Both the position numbers and the translations under genes were made by a program. This document shows, one piece after another, positions 8,104 to 15,860 of a stretch of 22,813 bases of DNA. Each line of letters starts with the position of its first letter. Within the stretch, counting starts at the first letter, position 1. A model generated the notes under the pieces. That model searched no databases and was not told the origin of the DNA. It saw only the letters and a list, made by a program, of their open reading frames with translations. Source of the DNA: an uncultured Treponema sp. (GTDB taxonomy: Bacteria; Spirochaetota; Spirochaetia; Treponematales; Treponemataceae); assembly GCA_937923945.1 (NCBI GenBank), contig CALDWC010000163.1, positions 1 to 22,813 of the forward strand, read 5' to 3'.

Positions 8104-8954
8104 TCGACTTACATACCCATTCCACGGCTTCCGACGGGACATACACACCGGCACAGATTGTCGAATTGGCGAAAAAAGAAGGACTGACGGTGCTCGCTTT
8201 AACCGACCACGATACGGTCGCAGGTCTTGCAGAAGCGCAAGCGGCTGCCGCTGACGCGGGACTGACTTTTATCCCCGGTGTTGAATATAATATCGAAATT
8301 CCTTTCGGAGAGTTTCATCTGCTCGGGTACGGTATGGATATTCATAACGAAGCGTTTACCGCATTAATTGCCGATTGCACCGAAAAACGCAATGAGCGGA
8401 ATCACCGGCTATGCGCAATGTTTTCCGATCAGGGGATTCCGCTATCCATGGAGCGTTTAAAGGCTCGCTTTCCCGGTCAAATCGGACGCCCGCACTTTGC
8501 GGCCCTGTTAAAAGAATTAAACATCGTAAAATCGGTTCAAGAAGGCTTTGATAAATTTCTTGCAAGCGGAAAACCCTTTTACCTGAAAACGAAAGGACAG
8601 AATTTTGAACACGTACTTTCCGTGATTCACCGTGCAGGCGGTATTGCAGTTTTAGCGCATCCGATGTCGCTTTATCTTTCGTGGAAAAATCTTTCAAAAA
8701 AAATTATCGAACTTCAGGAAGCCGGTTTGGACGGCATTGAAGCATGGAACGCGGGAACAAAACCGACGTACTGCAGGCGACTGGAGCGATTTGCTAACGA
8801 GCGCGGTCTCGTGATAACCGCCGGAAGCGATTTTCACGGTAAAAATAAACCGAATCACCGGCTGGGGCGAAAGTCAACCGGCAGTATAATCGAAGACCGG
8901 TACTATACGGAACAGTTGCAGCCGGCGCTGCAAAAACGAAAGGACATGCAGTGA
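8100..8954 (+). CDS. PHP domain metal-dependent phosphoesterase (RNase AM / YciV-type)
   Basis: The predicted protein has 284 residues. It starts with GTG inside a GTGA overlap with the TPR gene; only a weak AAGAAAA precedes it, so translation is probably coupled. The PHP metal ligands appear in order: His5 and His7 (DLHTHST), Asp12 (SDG), His37 (LTDHD), Glu62 (GVEYN), His187 (HP) and Asp244/His246 (SDFHG). Length and motif order fit the YciV/Rnm group, whose members hydrolyse 3',5'-nucleoside bisphosphates and trim RNA 5' ends, with Mn2+ as usual cofactor. Related PHP proteins are histidinol phosphatases, but no his gene is nearby and the length and start favour the YciV group. Cytoplasmic. 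Its overlap with a pseudouridine synthase gene fits an RNA-related job. Confidence 0.85.
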   Translation: MIDLHTHSTASDGTYTPAQIVELAKKEGLTVLALTDHDTVAGLAEAQAAAADAGLTFIPGVEYNIEIPFGEFHLLGYGMDIHNEAFTALIADCTEKRNERNHRLCAMFSDQGIPLSMERLKARFPGQIGRPHFAALLKELNIVKSVQEGFDKFLASGKPFYLKTKGQNFEHVLSVIHRAGGIAVLAHPMSLYLSWKNLSKKIIELQEAGLDGIEAWNAGTKPTYCRRLERFANERGLVITAGSDFHGKNKPNHRLGRKSTGSIIEDRYYTEQLQPALQKRKDMQ

Positions 8955-9721
8955 ACAAGCCTGATTTTCCGATGCGGTTGCACGTCTTTTTAGCCCGATG
9001 CGGTATTGCGTCTCGCCGTACATGCGAAGCGCTGGTACAGGCGGGACGGGTAAACGTAAATGGTGAGACGGTGTATGAACTCGGCACAAAGGTTACGGAA
9101 ACCGATGCCGTGTGCTTTGACGGAAAGCCGGTTTGCATCGAAACGAAAAAAGTATATGTGCTGCTCCATAAACCGAAAGGCTACCTTTGTGCCTTGCGGG
9201 ACGATTACGGACGACCGCTTGCAAGCGATTTACTGAAAAACGCCTATTCCGAGCGGCTTTACAATGTCGGACGCTTGGATCTCTACTCAAGTGGGGCGAT
9301 TCTTTTTACCAATGACGGAAATTTTGCCGATGCAATCGCACATCCGTCCGGTGAAATCGAAAAAGAATATTTTGTTGAAACGGTTTTTCCGTTTGATGAA
9401 ACCGTTTTGCACAAATTTACCGAAGGCGTTACCGTTGACGGAGTTTTATACCGATGCAAGCGGGCGGAAAAGCTCGCTCCGAAAAAAATGCGGATAACGC
9501 TCATTGAAGGCAAAAACCGCGAAATCCGCACTGTGCTGAAACATTTCGCTATTAAAGTACAGCAACTCACCCGTATCCGTATCGGAAACATTTCCTTGGA
9601 CGGTCTTGCACCGGGGAAGTTTCGCAATCTTACCAAAACCGAAATTTCCGATCTTTTGCGGTTAGCGAAAAACGCTAAACTGCGGACACGGCAAAACAAG
9701 AACGAGTGCAAAACGCCCTGA
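8951..9721 (+). CDS. S4-domain pseudouridine synthase, RsuA/RluB/RluF group
   Basis: The predicted protein has 256 residues. It starts with GTG in a GTGA overlap with the PHP gene; AGGA at 8941-8944 lies 6 bases before. Residues 8-50 are an S4 RNA-binding domain (RLHVFLARCGIASRRTCEAL, then GRVNVNG). The catalytic domain contains GRLDLYSSG, with catalytic Asp110, followed by FTNDG, and later EGKNREIR and RIRIGNI, all hallmarks of the RsuA/RluB/RluE/RluF family. These enzymes convert specific rRNA uridines to pseudouridine. Length and the S4 domain fit RluB or RsuA, but the target site cannot be told from sequence alone. A basic tail ends the protein. It is the last gene of the pilZ operon; only 20 bases separate it from the converging dehydrogenase gene, with no clear terminator in the gap. 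Confidence 0.9.
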   Translation: MNKPDFPMRLHVFLARCGIASRRTCEALVQAGRVNVNGETVYELGTKVTETDAVCFDGKPVCIETKKVYVLLHKPKGYLCALRDDYGRPLASDLLKNAYSERLYNVGRLDLYSSGAILFTNDGNFADAIAHPSGEIEKEYFVETVFPFDETVLHKFTEGVTVDGVLYRCKRAEKLAPKKMRITLIEGKNREIRTVLKHFAIKVQQLTRIRIGNISLDGLAPGKFRNLTKTEISDLLRLAKNAKLRTRQNKNECKTP

Positions 9722-9741
9722 GAACAAACAAGTTCGATACG

Positions 9742-10623
9742 TTATAAGTACTGTTTGTAGTATTCGTAGAGGGCTTGGGTGCCGGCTTCGGAAAAGCCTT
9801 TTTCGCTCATTGAGTCAAACGTTTCTTCCGCCAAGGCAAGCACCGGCAAGTTGAGCATTTCTTTTTCGGCAACTTCCAAAGCAATTCTCAAATCTTTTAA
9901 AAAGTGCTTGACAAAAAACCCCGGCGCGAAATCGCGATCTAAAATTTTTTTGCCGTTGTTAACGAGTTGCCAGCTGCCTGCTGCTCCCTGCGAAACCGCC
10001 GTGAGTAACTTTTTCGGCTCAAGCCCGACCACTTCCGCATACCGAATTGCTTCAACGGCGCCGAAAAGATTTGCCGCCACTAAAATTTGGTTTGCCGCTT
10101 TGGTGTGTTGTCCCGCTCCGGCACTTCCCATAAGCGTAAACGTTTTTCCGAGTACTTCAAAAAAAGGCAGCACTTTTTCAAACGTGCTTTTTTCACCGCC
10201 GCACATAATCGAAAGCGTTCCATTTTTTGCCCCGATATCACCGCCTGAAACAGGGGCGTCCAGTGCTTCAAGACCTTTTTCGGTACAGGCTTCGGCAATG
10301 TTTTTTGCAAGTTCGGGCGATGACGTAGTCATATCGACTAAAATCGTACCGGGCTTTGCTGCGGCAATTAAACCCGCTTCATCGAAATATACCTGTTCGA
10401 CATCGCTCGGATAACCGACAATTGTAAACACAACACTGCTTTTTTCAGCCACGTTCGCAGGCGTTTCGCACCAAACGGCTCCCTGCGCCAGAACTTCGTC
10501 CGCACTCGCTTTTGTGCGCGTAAACACGGAAAGCGAACAGCCTGCTTTCAGCAAATTGAGAGCCATACTTTTTCCCATCACACCTAAACCGATAAAACCG
10601 ACCTTTGCGTCTTTTAATTCCAT
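9742..10623 (-). CDS. NAD(P)-dependent beta-hydroxyacid dehydrogenase (HIBADH/GarR family)
   Basis: The predicted protein has 293 residues. Its ATG follows GAGGAG on the minus strand at good spacing. The Rossmann dinucleotide motif GFIGLGVMG starts at residue 9, the substrate-binding motif DAPVSGGDIGAKNGTL lies mid-protein, the catalytic Lys175 is in GQHTKAANQ, and the C-terminal KDLRIA helix is present. The family reversibly oxidises 3-hydroxyisobutyrate, tartronate semialdehyde/glycerate or related short beta-hydroxyacids, in the cytoplasm. Substrate preference cannot be fixed: no valine-degradation or glycerate gene is nearby. Asn/Arg-type residues after the Rossmann motif (TRTK) suggest NADP may be used, as a mild inference. 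It is transcribed divergently from the EamA transporter gene and appears monocistronic. Confidence 0.88.
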   Translation of the reverse strand: MELKDAKVGFIGLGVMGKSMALNLLKAGCSLSVFTRTKASADEVLAQGAVWCETPANVAEKSSVVFTIVGYPSDVEQVYFDEAGLIAAAKPGTILVDMTTSSPELAKNIAEACTEKGLEALDAPVSGGDIGAKNGTLSIMCGGEKSTFEKVLPFFEVLGKTFTLMGSAGAGQHTKAANQILVAANLFGAVEAIRYAEVVGLEPKKLLTAVSQGAAGSWQLVNNGKKILDRDFAPGFFVKHFLKDLRIALEVAEKEMLNLPVLALAEETFDSMSEKGFSEAGTQALYEYYKQYL

Positions 10624-10662
10624 AGCTTGCTCCTCAAGTATTAAAGTATTTTACACCGCCAT

Positions 10663-10691
10663 ATTATAGAAACCCAAAATACATCTTGCAG
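10663..10691 (-). promoter_or_regulatory. Promoter for the dehydrogenase gene
   Basis: On the minus strand a consensus TATAAT (10668 to 10663) is followed about 40 bases later by the start codon. The -35 at 17 bases is CTGCAA, only 3 of 6 to consensus. The -10 is the main support. Confidence 0.45.
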
Positions 10692-10734
10692 CATACTTTT
10701 TATTTTACAGCGAATAGCAAAATATGTCCAGTCC

Positions 10735-10747
10735 TCGCATACTGCGA
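10735..10747. promoter_or_regulatory. Small palindrome in a divergent promoter region, possible operator
   Basis: TCGCA-TAC-TGCGA is a perfect 5-base palindrome with a 3-base centre. It lies between the divergent dehydrogenase and EamA promoters. An operator role is a guess; a 5-base palindrome can arise by chance. Confidence 0.2.
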
Positions 10748-10786
10748 TAGTAAAAAATTAAAGCTCTAAACCACTTAAAATCATCA

Positions 10787-10815
10787 TTGAAAAAAATTAA
10801 TTTATATGATATAAT
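10787..10815 (+). promoter_or_regulatory. Sigma-70 promoter for the EamA transporter gene
   Basis: TTGAAA (10787-10792), a 17-base spacer and a perfect TATAAT (10810-10815). The start codon is 32 bases downstream, with AAGGA between. Confidence 0.75.
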
Positions 10816-10847
10816 TGTCTCCATTCACTATGTTTAAGGAAATATCT

Positions 10848-11750
10848 ATGAAATCGAAAGTTAGAGCCTTACTTGCAAGGCTCGCACTACTGGTAACGGC
10901 CGTTGTTTGGGGGAGTTCATTGACAGTGATCAGTGCCATTAAAGATGCATTTACGCCGAATATGCTGTTGGCATTACGGTTTTCACTCGCCTGTGTATTG
11001 CTGGCGCTTATTTTTGCACCGCATTTGAAAAAAATTGACAAAGATTATGTTTTGTCAGGGCTGATTATCGGTTTTTTTTTATTTATTGCATACTCAAGTC
11101 AAACGATCGGGGTTACTTCGGCAAACGGAGCTCCCGGTCGGAGCGGTTTTATTTCCGCATCGTACTGCGTTATTGTGCCGTTTTTAACCTGGCTTTTTAT
11201 GGGTGAAGCGCCCGACCGTTACAATATCATTGCGGCGATTTTCTGCATTCTCGGGCTTTTTTTTGTATTCTATCCGGAATTGGCAAAATCGGCAAATGTG
11301 AGTTTAAGCCGAGGCGATTTATATGCCTTGATGAGCGGTTTACTTTTTGCACTGCATATTGTAGCCGTTGCAAAATGGGGCGCCGGTAAAGACCCGTTTC
11401 TCATTACGATTTTACAGTTTGCGACGGCGGCGGTTTTATCATTTATTGTTTCGCTCATTTTTGAAAAACCTTCATTTCATACGGTTTCAGGTCCGGCGCT
11501 TTTTGCCTTGGGCTATCTTGCGATTATGTGTACCGCACTCGCGCTCTTATTTCAAACAATCGGACAACGATACACGCCGTCGTCAACGGCAGCCCTCATT
11601 TTGGGAACCGAATCGGTATTCAGCATTATCTTTGCGGTGATTTTTGCCGGCGAAGAGTTAACCGCCTCGTCGATTGTCGGCTTCGTACTTATCTTCTGCG
11701 CGATTATTGTATCCGAAACAAAACTGCAATTTTTGAAAAAGCACGCATAA
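10848..11750 (+). CDS. EamA/DMT superfamily transporter
   Basis: The predicted protein has 300 residues from the ATG at 10848, chosen because AAGGA (10836-10840) lies 7 bases before it and the promoter -10 covers the upstream TTG at 10815. The protein is almost entirely hydrophobic, with about ten membrane segments in two EamA repeats. The first opens with VVWGSSLTVISAI; the second starts near the LSRGDLYALMSGLLFALHI stretch and holds TPSSTAALILGTESVFSI, a typical second-repeat signature. It is an inner-membrane exporter or importer of small metabolites such as amino acids or purine-like compounds; the substrate cannot be read from the sequence. It stands alone between a divergent dehydrogenase and a converging GH13 gene. 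Confidence 0.88.
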   Translation: MKSKVRALLARLALLVTAVVWGSSLTVISAIKDAFTPNMLLALRFSLACVLLALIFAPHLKKIDKDYVLSGLIIGFFLFIAYSSQTIGVTSANGAPGRSGFISASYCVIVPFLTWLFMGEAPDRYNIIAAIFCILGLFFVFYPELAKSANVSLSRGDLYALMSGLLFALHIVAVAKWGAGKDPFLITILQFATAAVLSFIVSLIFEKPSFHTVSGPALFALGYLAIMCTALALLFQTIGQRYTPSSTAALILGTESVFSIIFAVIFAGEELTASSIVGFVLIFCAIIVSETKLQFLKKHA

Positions 11751-11837
11751 TTTGCAGACGTAGCGGGTAAAAAAAAGCATCGAGCGTATTTTTTTAAAAG
11801 CATCGGAAGTGCGAGAAAAAACGTCGACACTACCCCG

Positions 11838-11912
11838 CTTCGCCCGCCGCTCCATAGGCGTTTATCGGCATTGCTTTGCGAAAAGCGGCGGGCGTCCGGC
11901 TGCGGCGAAAGC
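11838..11912. repeat. GC-rich inverted repeat between converging genes
   Basis: The arms CGCCCGCCGCT (11841-11851) and AGCGGCGGGCG (11884-11894) are perfect 11-base inverted copies around a 32-base loop. Outer GCTTCGCC- and GGCGAAAGC-like arms extend the structure. The loop, GCGTTTATCGGCATTGCTTT, resembles part of the repeat at 15680-15710. It lies just past the 3' ends of the EamA and GH13 genes and could act as a transcription barrier, but no T-run follows the stem directly. It is clearly richer in G+C than the neighbouring spacers. Confidence 0.6.
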
Positions 11913-11913
11913 T

Positions 11914-14900
11914 TTATTCTTTTACAGCCGATGCTTCAATTTTTGTGTTGTTCTTTGCATCTGCCGTTTCAATTTCATCTTTGATAGTTTTTGAAAGCTT
12001 ATCAACGCTGTATTGAGATGCGGCAAGTTTTATCAGTAATTCCTCGTATAATGCACTGTAAAAGCGTATATCGTACAGACGGGAATCGTAGTCATCAGAA
12101 GTTTCCGCATTTACGTGAAGTTTTAATACCATCGAGAGGAAAGCCAAATATTCAGCCTGCTCTTTGTTAAACCAACATTCGCCTTTCCATTCGTTGATGC
12201 GGAGAAAATTTTGGAAATAAGGTTCGTTGAGCCATTTTCGCAAGACATGAGCTGCCCGCGTTGCTTGCGTTTTCGGGCGGATATCTTCCAACACAAAAAA
12301 GTTGGTTAGCATTTGAAATGAAGTCAATGTTTGATTATAGTTTAAGCCCTGATGTGATAAAATTTCCGCTATTTTTTTGTCAAAAAGCCAGTATTGCGTT
12401 AAATTCCGTGCATCGGCGCCGGTTCCCGATTCGGTGATGATATTCCGCACCGTGTACAAAATAACAGCTGCCCCGGACATTACTACCTTTTCGCGATTTT
12501 GATAAAAAGTGTTTTCGATCAATTTCAAAAAATTGACTTCGGACGGGGTTAAGTCGGCAGAAGGCAAAAAAGTACCGCTCGCCAAAGCAATTAAACGCTG
12601 TAGCAGACGTAAAAATGCCGGCATGATGGTACTTACTTGCGGATTTCCCGTCAGTGCCGATTTGGAAATCACTGCCTGAGCCGCATCAACTTTTTGCTTA
12701 AAATCGATAGCGGTTCGGATATAATTTTCCATCGCTGGGGTAAATTTTTCAATAAAGTCGGCAATATCGCGTGCAAAATCGGTTTCACTCCGATTTGCTT
12801 TTCCATTCGATTTATCGCGGAATTGTGAAAACCGTACAAGCGTTTCAAAATATTCCGGCGAGAGGACGCGCTCCAAAGCGGTGTAAAGTTCGGCAAATTC
12901 CAATTCCTTTACTTTATCTTCAATATTGGCACATCCGCAACCATCAAGCGCTTTACAGACTTTCCGATAGGCTTGTCGCTCGTTATCTTTTACTTCGTAA
13001 ATGTCCCAAAAAACTTGGCACTGAAAACCGTCCAACGCAGCATAAAACCCCGAATGGGCAAGTTCCGTATTTTCGCGGATAAACATCCGATTGCTGCGCT
13101 GCTCGTGGAAAATCGTAAAGTAATCTTTTTCATTGGTCAGCTGCAATGCATTCATGAGACTTTTTTGTTCAATTACTTTTTCACCACCCGATTTTTTAAC
13201 GGCATAGCCGGCGGAAACTAAAATCCAGCCATATGCCCGCTCATAGGCATTGTTGTAAAAAATCAGCGAACGCTGTCCGCCGCAATAATTCGACCAGGCA
13301 AATACGTTTTCATTAACGAGTCCATTATTCCAAAAATCAAACAAAAAGAAATTTTCCACACCGGAAAATATATACCGCTTCCGCAAGAGCGGAAAAATTT
13401 CTCGTTTGTGCCGTTCAACCAATTCCTGTTTCGGCTGTTCGTTATAGTAGGCACGCCGGTATTCCATACCGTATTTTTCTTCAAAGCCTTCGATTTGTCC
13501 GTGACCGAACATCGGTAATCCCGGCATAGCAACCATCATCGTACAAACTCCGAAATATTTATCGCCGGAGCCGAACTGCGCAATTGCCGTGTCTTCGTCG
13601 GGGTTATTCATAAAATTGACATACCGTTTTAAAACTTCCGGATCAAATTCCAAGGTGTTTTTAATCGTTGCACGGTATTTTTCGTTTTCTTCCCGTTTGA
13701 GCATATTCATAAAAGCGGAATTATATACGCGGTGCATACCGAGCGTTCGCACGAAATAACCTTCCATCATCCAAAATGCTTCCGCTAAAAGGAGCGTGTC
13801 GGGGACTTCTTTTTTGCAGCGGTCAACGACTTCACGCCAAAATTCTTCGGGAATTTTTTGGTTAAACTCTTCATTAGTGAGCGTAAACCGCGAGCGGCTT
13901 GCGATTGCGCCGCCCGAGCCGGCTTGCGGATACCAGAGGCGCTGAATATGTTTTTTTGCGAGGACCATCGCCGCATCGAGCCTGATTATTTTAAAGTTCC
14001 GCGCGACGTTGATGATTTCCTGAATAACCGCTTCTCGCGTTTCGGGGTTGAGAAAGTCAAGCTGTGCCGTATCATTCCAAGGAAGTCCCGTTCCGTCATT
14101 ACCGTGATAAATATAGGTAACATCACCGGTTAATTTATCGAGACGCTTAAACACTACCGCGCAATCTTGCCGCGAATAATAGTGATCTTCCAGATAAACG
14201 GCAACGCGGGAATCGTGACAGAGGTTTTCACCGTTAAAGCTGTACGCCGGAAACGGCAACTCGCGTGTTTGCATAAAAAGATTCGGACGTTCAACAACCC
14301 AGTGCGAATCCATTGCCGTATGGTTCGGCACCATGTCCGCCGCGAGTCGAATCCCATAATGAGCACAGCGGGAGCGTAAATTTTCCAAAGCTGACCAGCC
14401 GCCTAAGTCATCCGCAATTTCGTATGAATTTAAACTGTACGCACTGGCGGCGGCATCGGGATTGCCGCAAATTTGCTTGATACGGGAACTTGCTTTTGAA
14501 CGTTCCCAAATACCGATGAGCCACAGCGCGTTAAAACCGGCTCGCGATAAAAATTCCAGCTCTTCGTCGGGGATTTGATCTAAGCGGGAAATTTCCCGCG
14601 AATATTTTCTGCTGAGCTGATCCAACCATACAAGCGTACTTTTTGCCATGAGCGTTACGTTTGGCATCCAATCATGGTCTTTGGTAAAACGTTCGTATTC
14701 TTCGAGTAAACTTTCAAACGTATAGACATTCGTTTCAACTTGACCGCCCTGTGTTGCAAACCATCCCTGTTTTTCTTCTTCGGCGATTAAATCCAAACCG
14801 GAAAAAACGAGTTTCAGCCATTCGCCTAAAAAATCTTTCCAGTGACTGATAATATACTGCAATTGTCCTTTTATACTGAACGGTGAAAAATCCACCGGTT

Positions 14901-15585
14901 TTTTGAGCATTGAAATCAAACCGGTATTTTCAGGACCGAACGGTTTTTGCTGTTCGGAAAACGCTTTAAATGAACGCCAAAAAAGCGAATACCGTTTATT
15001 ATTCCGCAGTGCTTCATCGTTAAATAATATAAAAAAAGGTTCAAAGGCGGGGTTTTCGTTGGCAAGACGCAAAAGGAGAAGTTCCTCAAGCGCTAAAAAT
15101 TTATTTGCAACACCGGAAGCTTCATCTATGTCGGAAAGCCATTCCTCGGCGGTTTGTTTTTTTGTGTAGACCGCACGGGGCGGAAATTCTTTTATGAAGT
15201 CAAGGAGTAGTTCCTGCAGCGGTTCTTCCGTCTTGTCTTTTTTCCCCAATTCCGCGTTGATAAAATCGTACGCATCGGTAAAAAATGTTTTATTGTAATC
15301 ACGGCGGTATAAACGGCATACATAGTGAAAAATTTCGTCCAGCAAGCCCATGCCGTTTAAAAGTCCCGCTTTTAAGTATGAAACGTTTTTTCCTTTTTCA
15401 CCGAAGCTTTCGGACTTCAGCGCCTTGTTAAAAACATATACGAATTTATGGACTTCCGTCACATTTTTTAAAATCGTATTTCCCGTGGATGAAAAAAGGC
15501 TTTTATCAAAACGGCAAATATCACGCACAAAAGCACTGATATGAAATTCCATCAACTGTAAAAAATCATCAACTTTTTGTTTCAT
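11914..15585 (-). CDS. Large GH13 (alpha-amylase superfamily) protein, GlgE-like core
   Basis: The predicted protein has 1223 residues. GGGGA lies just before the ATG on the minus strand. There is no signal peptide, so it is cytoplasmic. Residues 1 to about 340 are helical with no recognised domain. The GH13 barrel covers about 340-770: region I DMVPNH (Asp417 to His422), region II IRLDAAM with nucleophile Asp537 and Arg535, region III LLLAEAFW with acid/base Glu602, and region IV NNPDED with stabiliser Asp663. The catalytic triad is complete. Region IV has Pro662 where most GH13 enzymes have His; GlgE maltosyltransferases also have a proline here (NTPD), and the AEAF followed by a LGMHRVYNSAF stretch also recalls GlgE. 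A beta-rich segment and about 400 helical residues follow. It probably acts on alpha-glucosidic bonds as hydrolase or transglycosylase; the exact reaction is unknown. It is much longer than ordinary amylases or GlgE. Confidence 0.8.
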   Translation of the reverse strand: MKQKVDDFLQLMEFHISAFVRDICRFDKSLFSSTGNTILKNVTEVHKFVYVFNKALKSESFGEKGKNVSYLKAGLLNGMGLLDEIFHYVCRLYRRDYNKTFFTDAYDFINAELGKKDKTEEPLQELLLDFIKEFPPRAVYTKKQTAEEWLSDIDEASGVANKFLALEELLLLRLANENPAFEPFFILFNDEALRNNKRYSLFWRSFKAFSEQQKPFGPENTGLISMLKKPVDFSPFSIKGQLQYIISHWKDFLGEWLKLVFSGLDLIAEEEKQGWFATQGGQVETNVYTFESLLEEYERFTKDHDWMPNVTLMAKSTLVWLDQLSRKYSREISRLDQIPDEELEFLSRAGFNALWLIGIWERSKASSRIKQICGNPDAAASAYSLNSYEIADDLGGWSALENLRSRCAHYGIRLAADMVPNHTAMDSHWVVERPNLFMQTRELPFPAYSFNGENLCHDSRVAVYLEDHYYSRQDCAVVFKRLDKLTGDVTYIYHGNDGTGLPWNDTAQLDFLNPETREAVIQEIINVARNFKIIRLDAAMVLAKKHIQRLWYPQAGSGGAIASRSRFTLTNEEFNQKIPEEFWREVVDRCKKEVPDTLLLAEAFWMMEGYFVRTLGMHRVYNSAFMNMLKREENEKYRATIKNTLEFDPEVLKRYVNFMNNPDEDTAIAQFGSGDKYFGVCTMMVAMPGLPMFGHGQIEGFEEKYGMEYRRAYYNEQPKQELVERHKREIFPLLRKRYIFSGVENFFLFDFWNNGLVNENVFAWSNYCGGQRSLIFYNNAYERAYGWILVSAGYAVKKSGGEKVIEQKSLMNALQLTNEKDYFTIFHEQRSNRMFIRENTELAHSGFYAALDGFQCQVFWDIYEVKDNERQAYRKVCKALDGCGCANIEDKVKELEFAELYTALERVLSPEYFETLVRFSQFRDKSNGKANRSETDFARDIADFIEKFTPAMENYIRTAIDFKQKVDAAQAVISKSALTGNPQVSTIMPAFLRLLQRLIALASGTFLPSADLTPSEVNFLKLIENTFYQNREKVVMSGAAVILYTVRNIITESGTGADARNLTQYWLFDKKIAEILSHQGLNYNQTLTSFQMLTNFFVLEDIRPKTQATRAAHVLRKWLNEPYFQNFLRINEWKGECWFNKEQAEYLAFLSMVLKLHVNAETSDDYDSRLYDIRFYSALYEELLIKLAASQYSVDKLSKTIKDEIETADAKNNTKIEASAVKE

Positions 15586-15615
15586 CTTGTCCCCTGACTA
15601 AACCAGACTTTACTT

Positions 15616-15644
15616 ATTATACAGCATTTCCATTTTTGTTTCTA
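15616..15644 (-). promoter_or_regulatory. Promoter for the GH13 gene
   Basis: On the minus strand TAGAAA (15644 to 15639), a 17-base spacer and a perfect TATAAT (15621 to 15616). The start codon is about 30 bases downstream. Confidence 0.55.
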
Positions 15645-15657
15645 GAGGCGTTTTTCA

Positions 15658-15697
15658 GAAAACACTGATTAAAGGCTTGACGCCGTTTACCGGCAAC
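15658..15697 (+). repeat. Dispersed repeat, copy A (GAAAACACTGATTAAAGG type)
   Basis: GAAAACACTGATTAAAGG, then CTTGACGCCGTTTACCGGC. It aligns with 20976-21018 and with the reverse complement of 22727-22770. It lies in the 275-base spacer between the divergent GH13 and mglB promoters. Confidence 0.6.
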
Positions 15698-15739
15698 TTT
15701 GCGAAGCAAAGTTTTTTGCAGAAGCAAAGTTTTTTTGCA
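15695..15739 (+). repeat. Hairpin and two tandem 18/19-base units
   Basis: The hairpin AACTTTGC-GAA-GCAAAGTT (15695-15713) is followed directly by T's, looking like an intrinsic terminator on the + strand. Its right arm begins a tandem pair: GAAGCAAAGTTTTTTGCA (15703-15720), then the same with one more T (15721-15739). No + strand gene ends here, so a terminator would only insulate mglB from upstream transcription. Confidence 0.55.
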
Positions 15740-15794
15740 AAGTACGGAATATCATAAAACATCGTGTTAAAGACTAAGTTTTGTATAATCGCTC

Positions 15795-15823
15795 TAGACA
15801 AATTATTTTAAAAATAGTATTAT
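15795..15823 (+). promoter_or_regulatory. Promoter for mglBAC
   Basis: TAGACA (15795-15800, 5 of 6), a 17-base spacer and TATTAT (15818-15823, 5 of 6). The mglB start is 38 bases downstream behind GGAGG. A further TATAAT at 15784-15789 has no good -35. Confidence 0.65.
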
Positions 15824-15860
15824 TGCAGAAAATATCACGATAATATGGAGGTTGATATTT

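Noticed and set aside
8951..9721. RluA/RluD-type pseudouridine synthase
   Set aside because: The GRLDLYSSG and FTNDG motifs together with an N-terminal S4 domain and EGKNREIR belong to the RsuA group.
9779..10414. Open frame of 211 codons on the + strand inside the dehydrogenase gene
   Set aside because: It lies wholly antisense to a gene with full Rossmann and catalytic motifs; it has no ribosome site or recognisable motif and is Ser/Ala/Pro-rich, as expected of a shadow frame.
15703..15739. Start of a CRISPR array
   Set aside because: The two units are directly adjacent with no spacers between, are only 18-19 bases long, and no cas gene is present.
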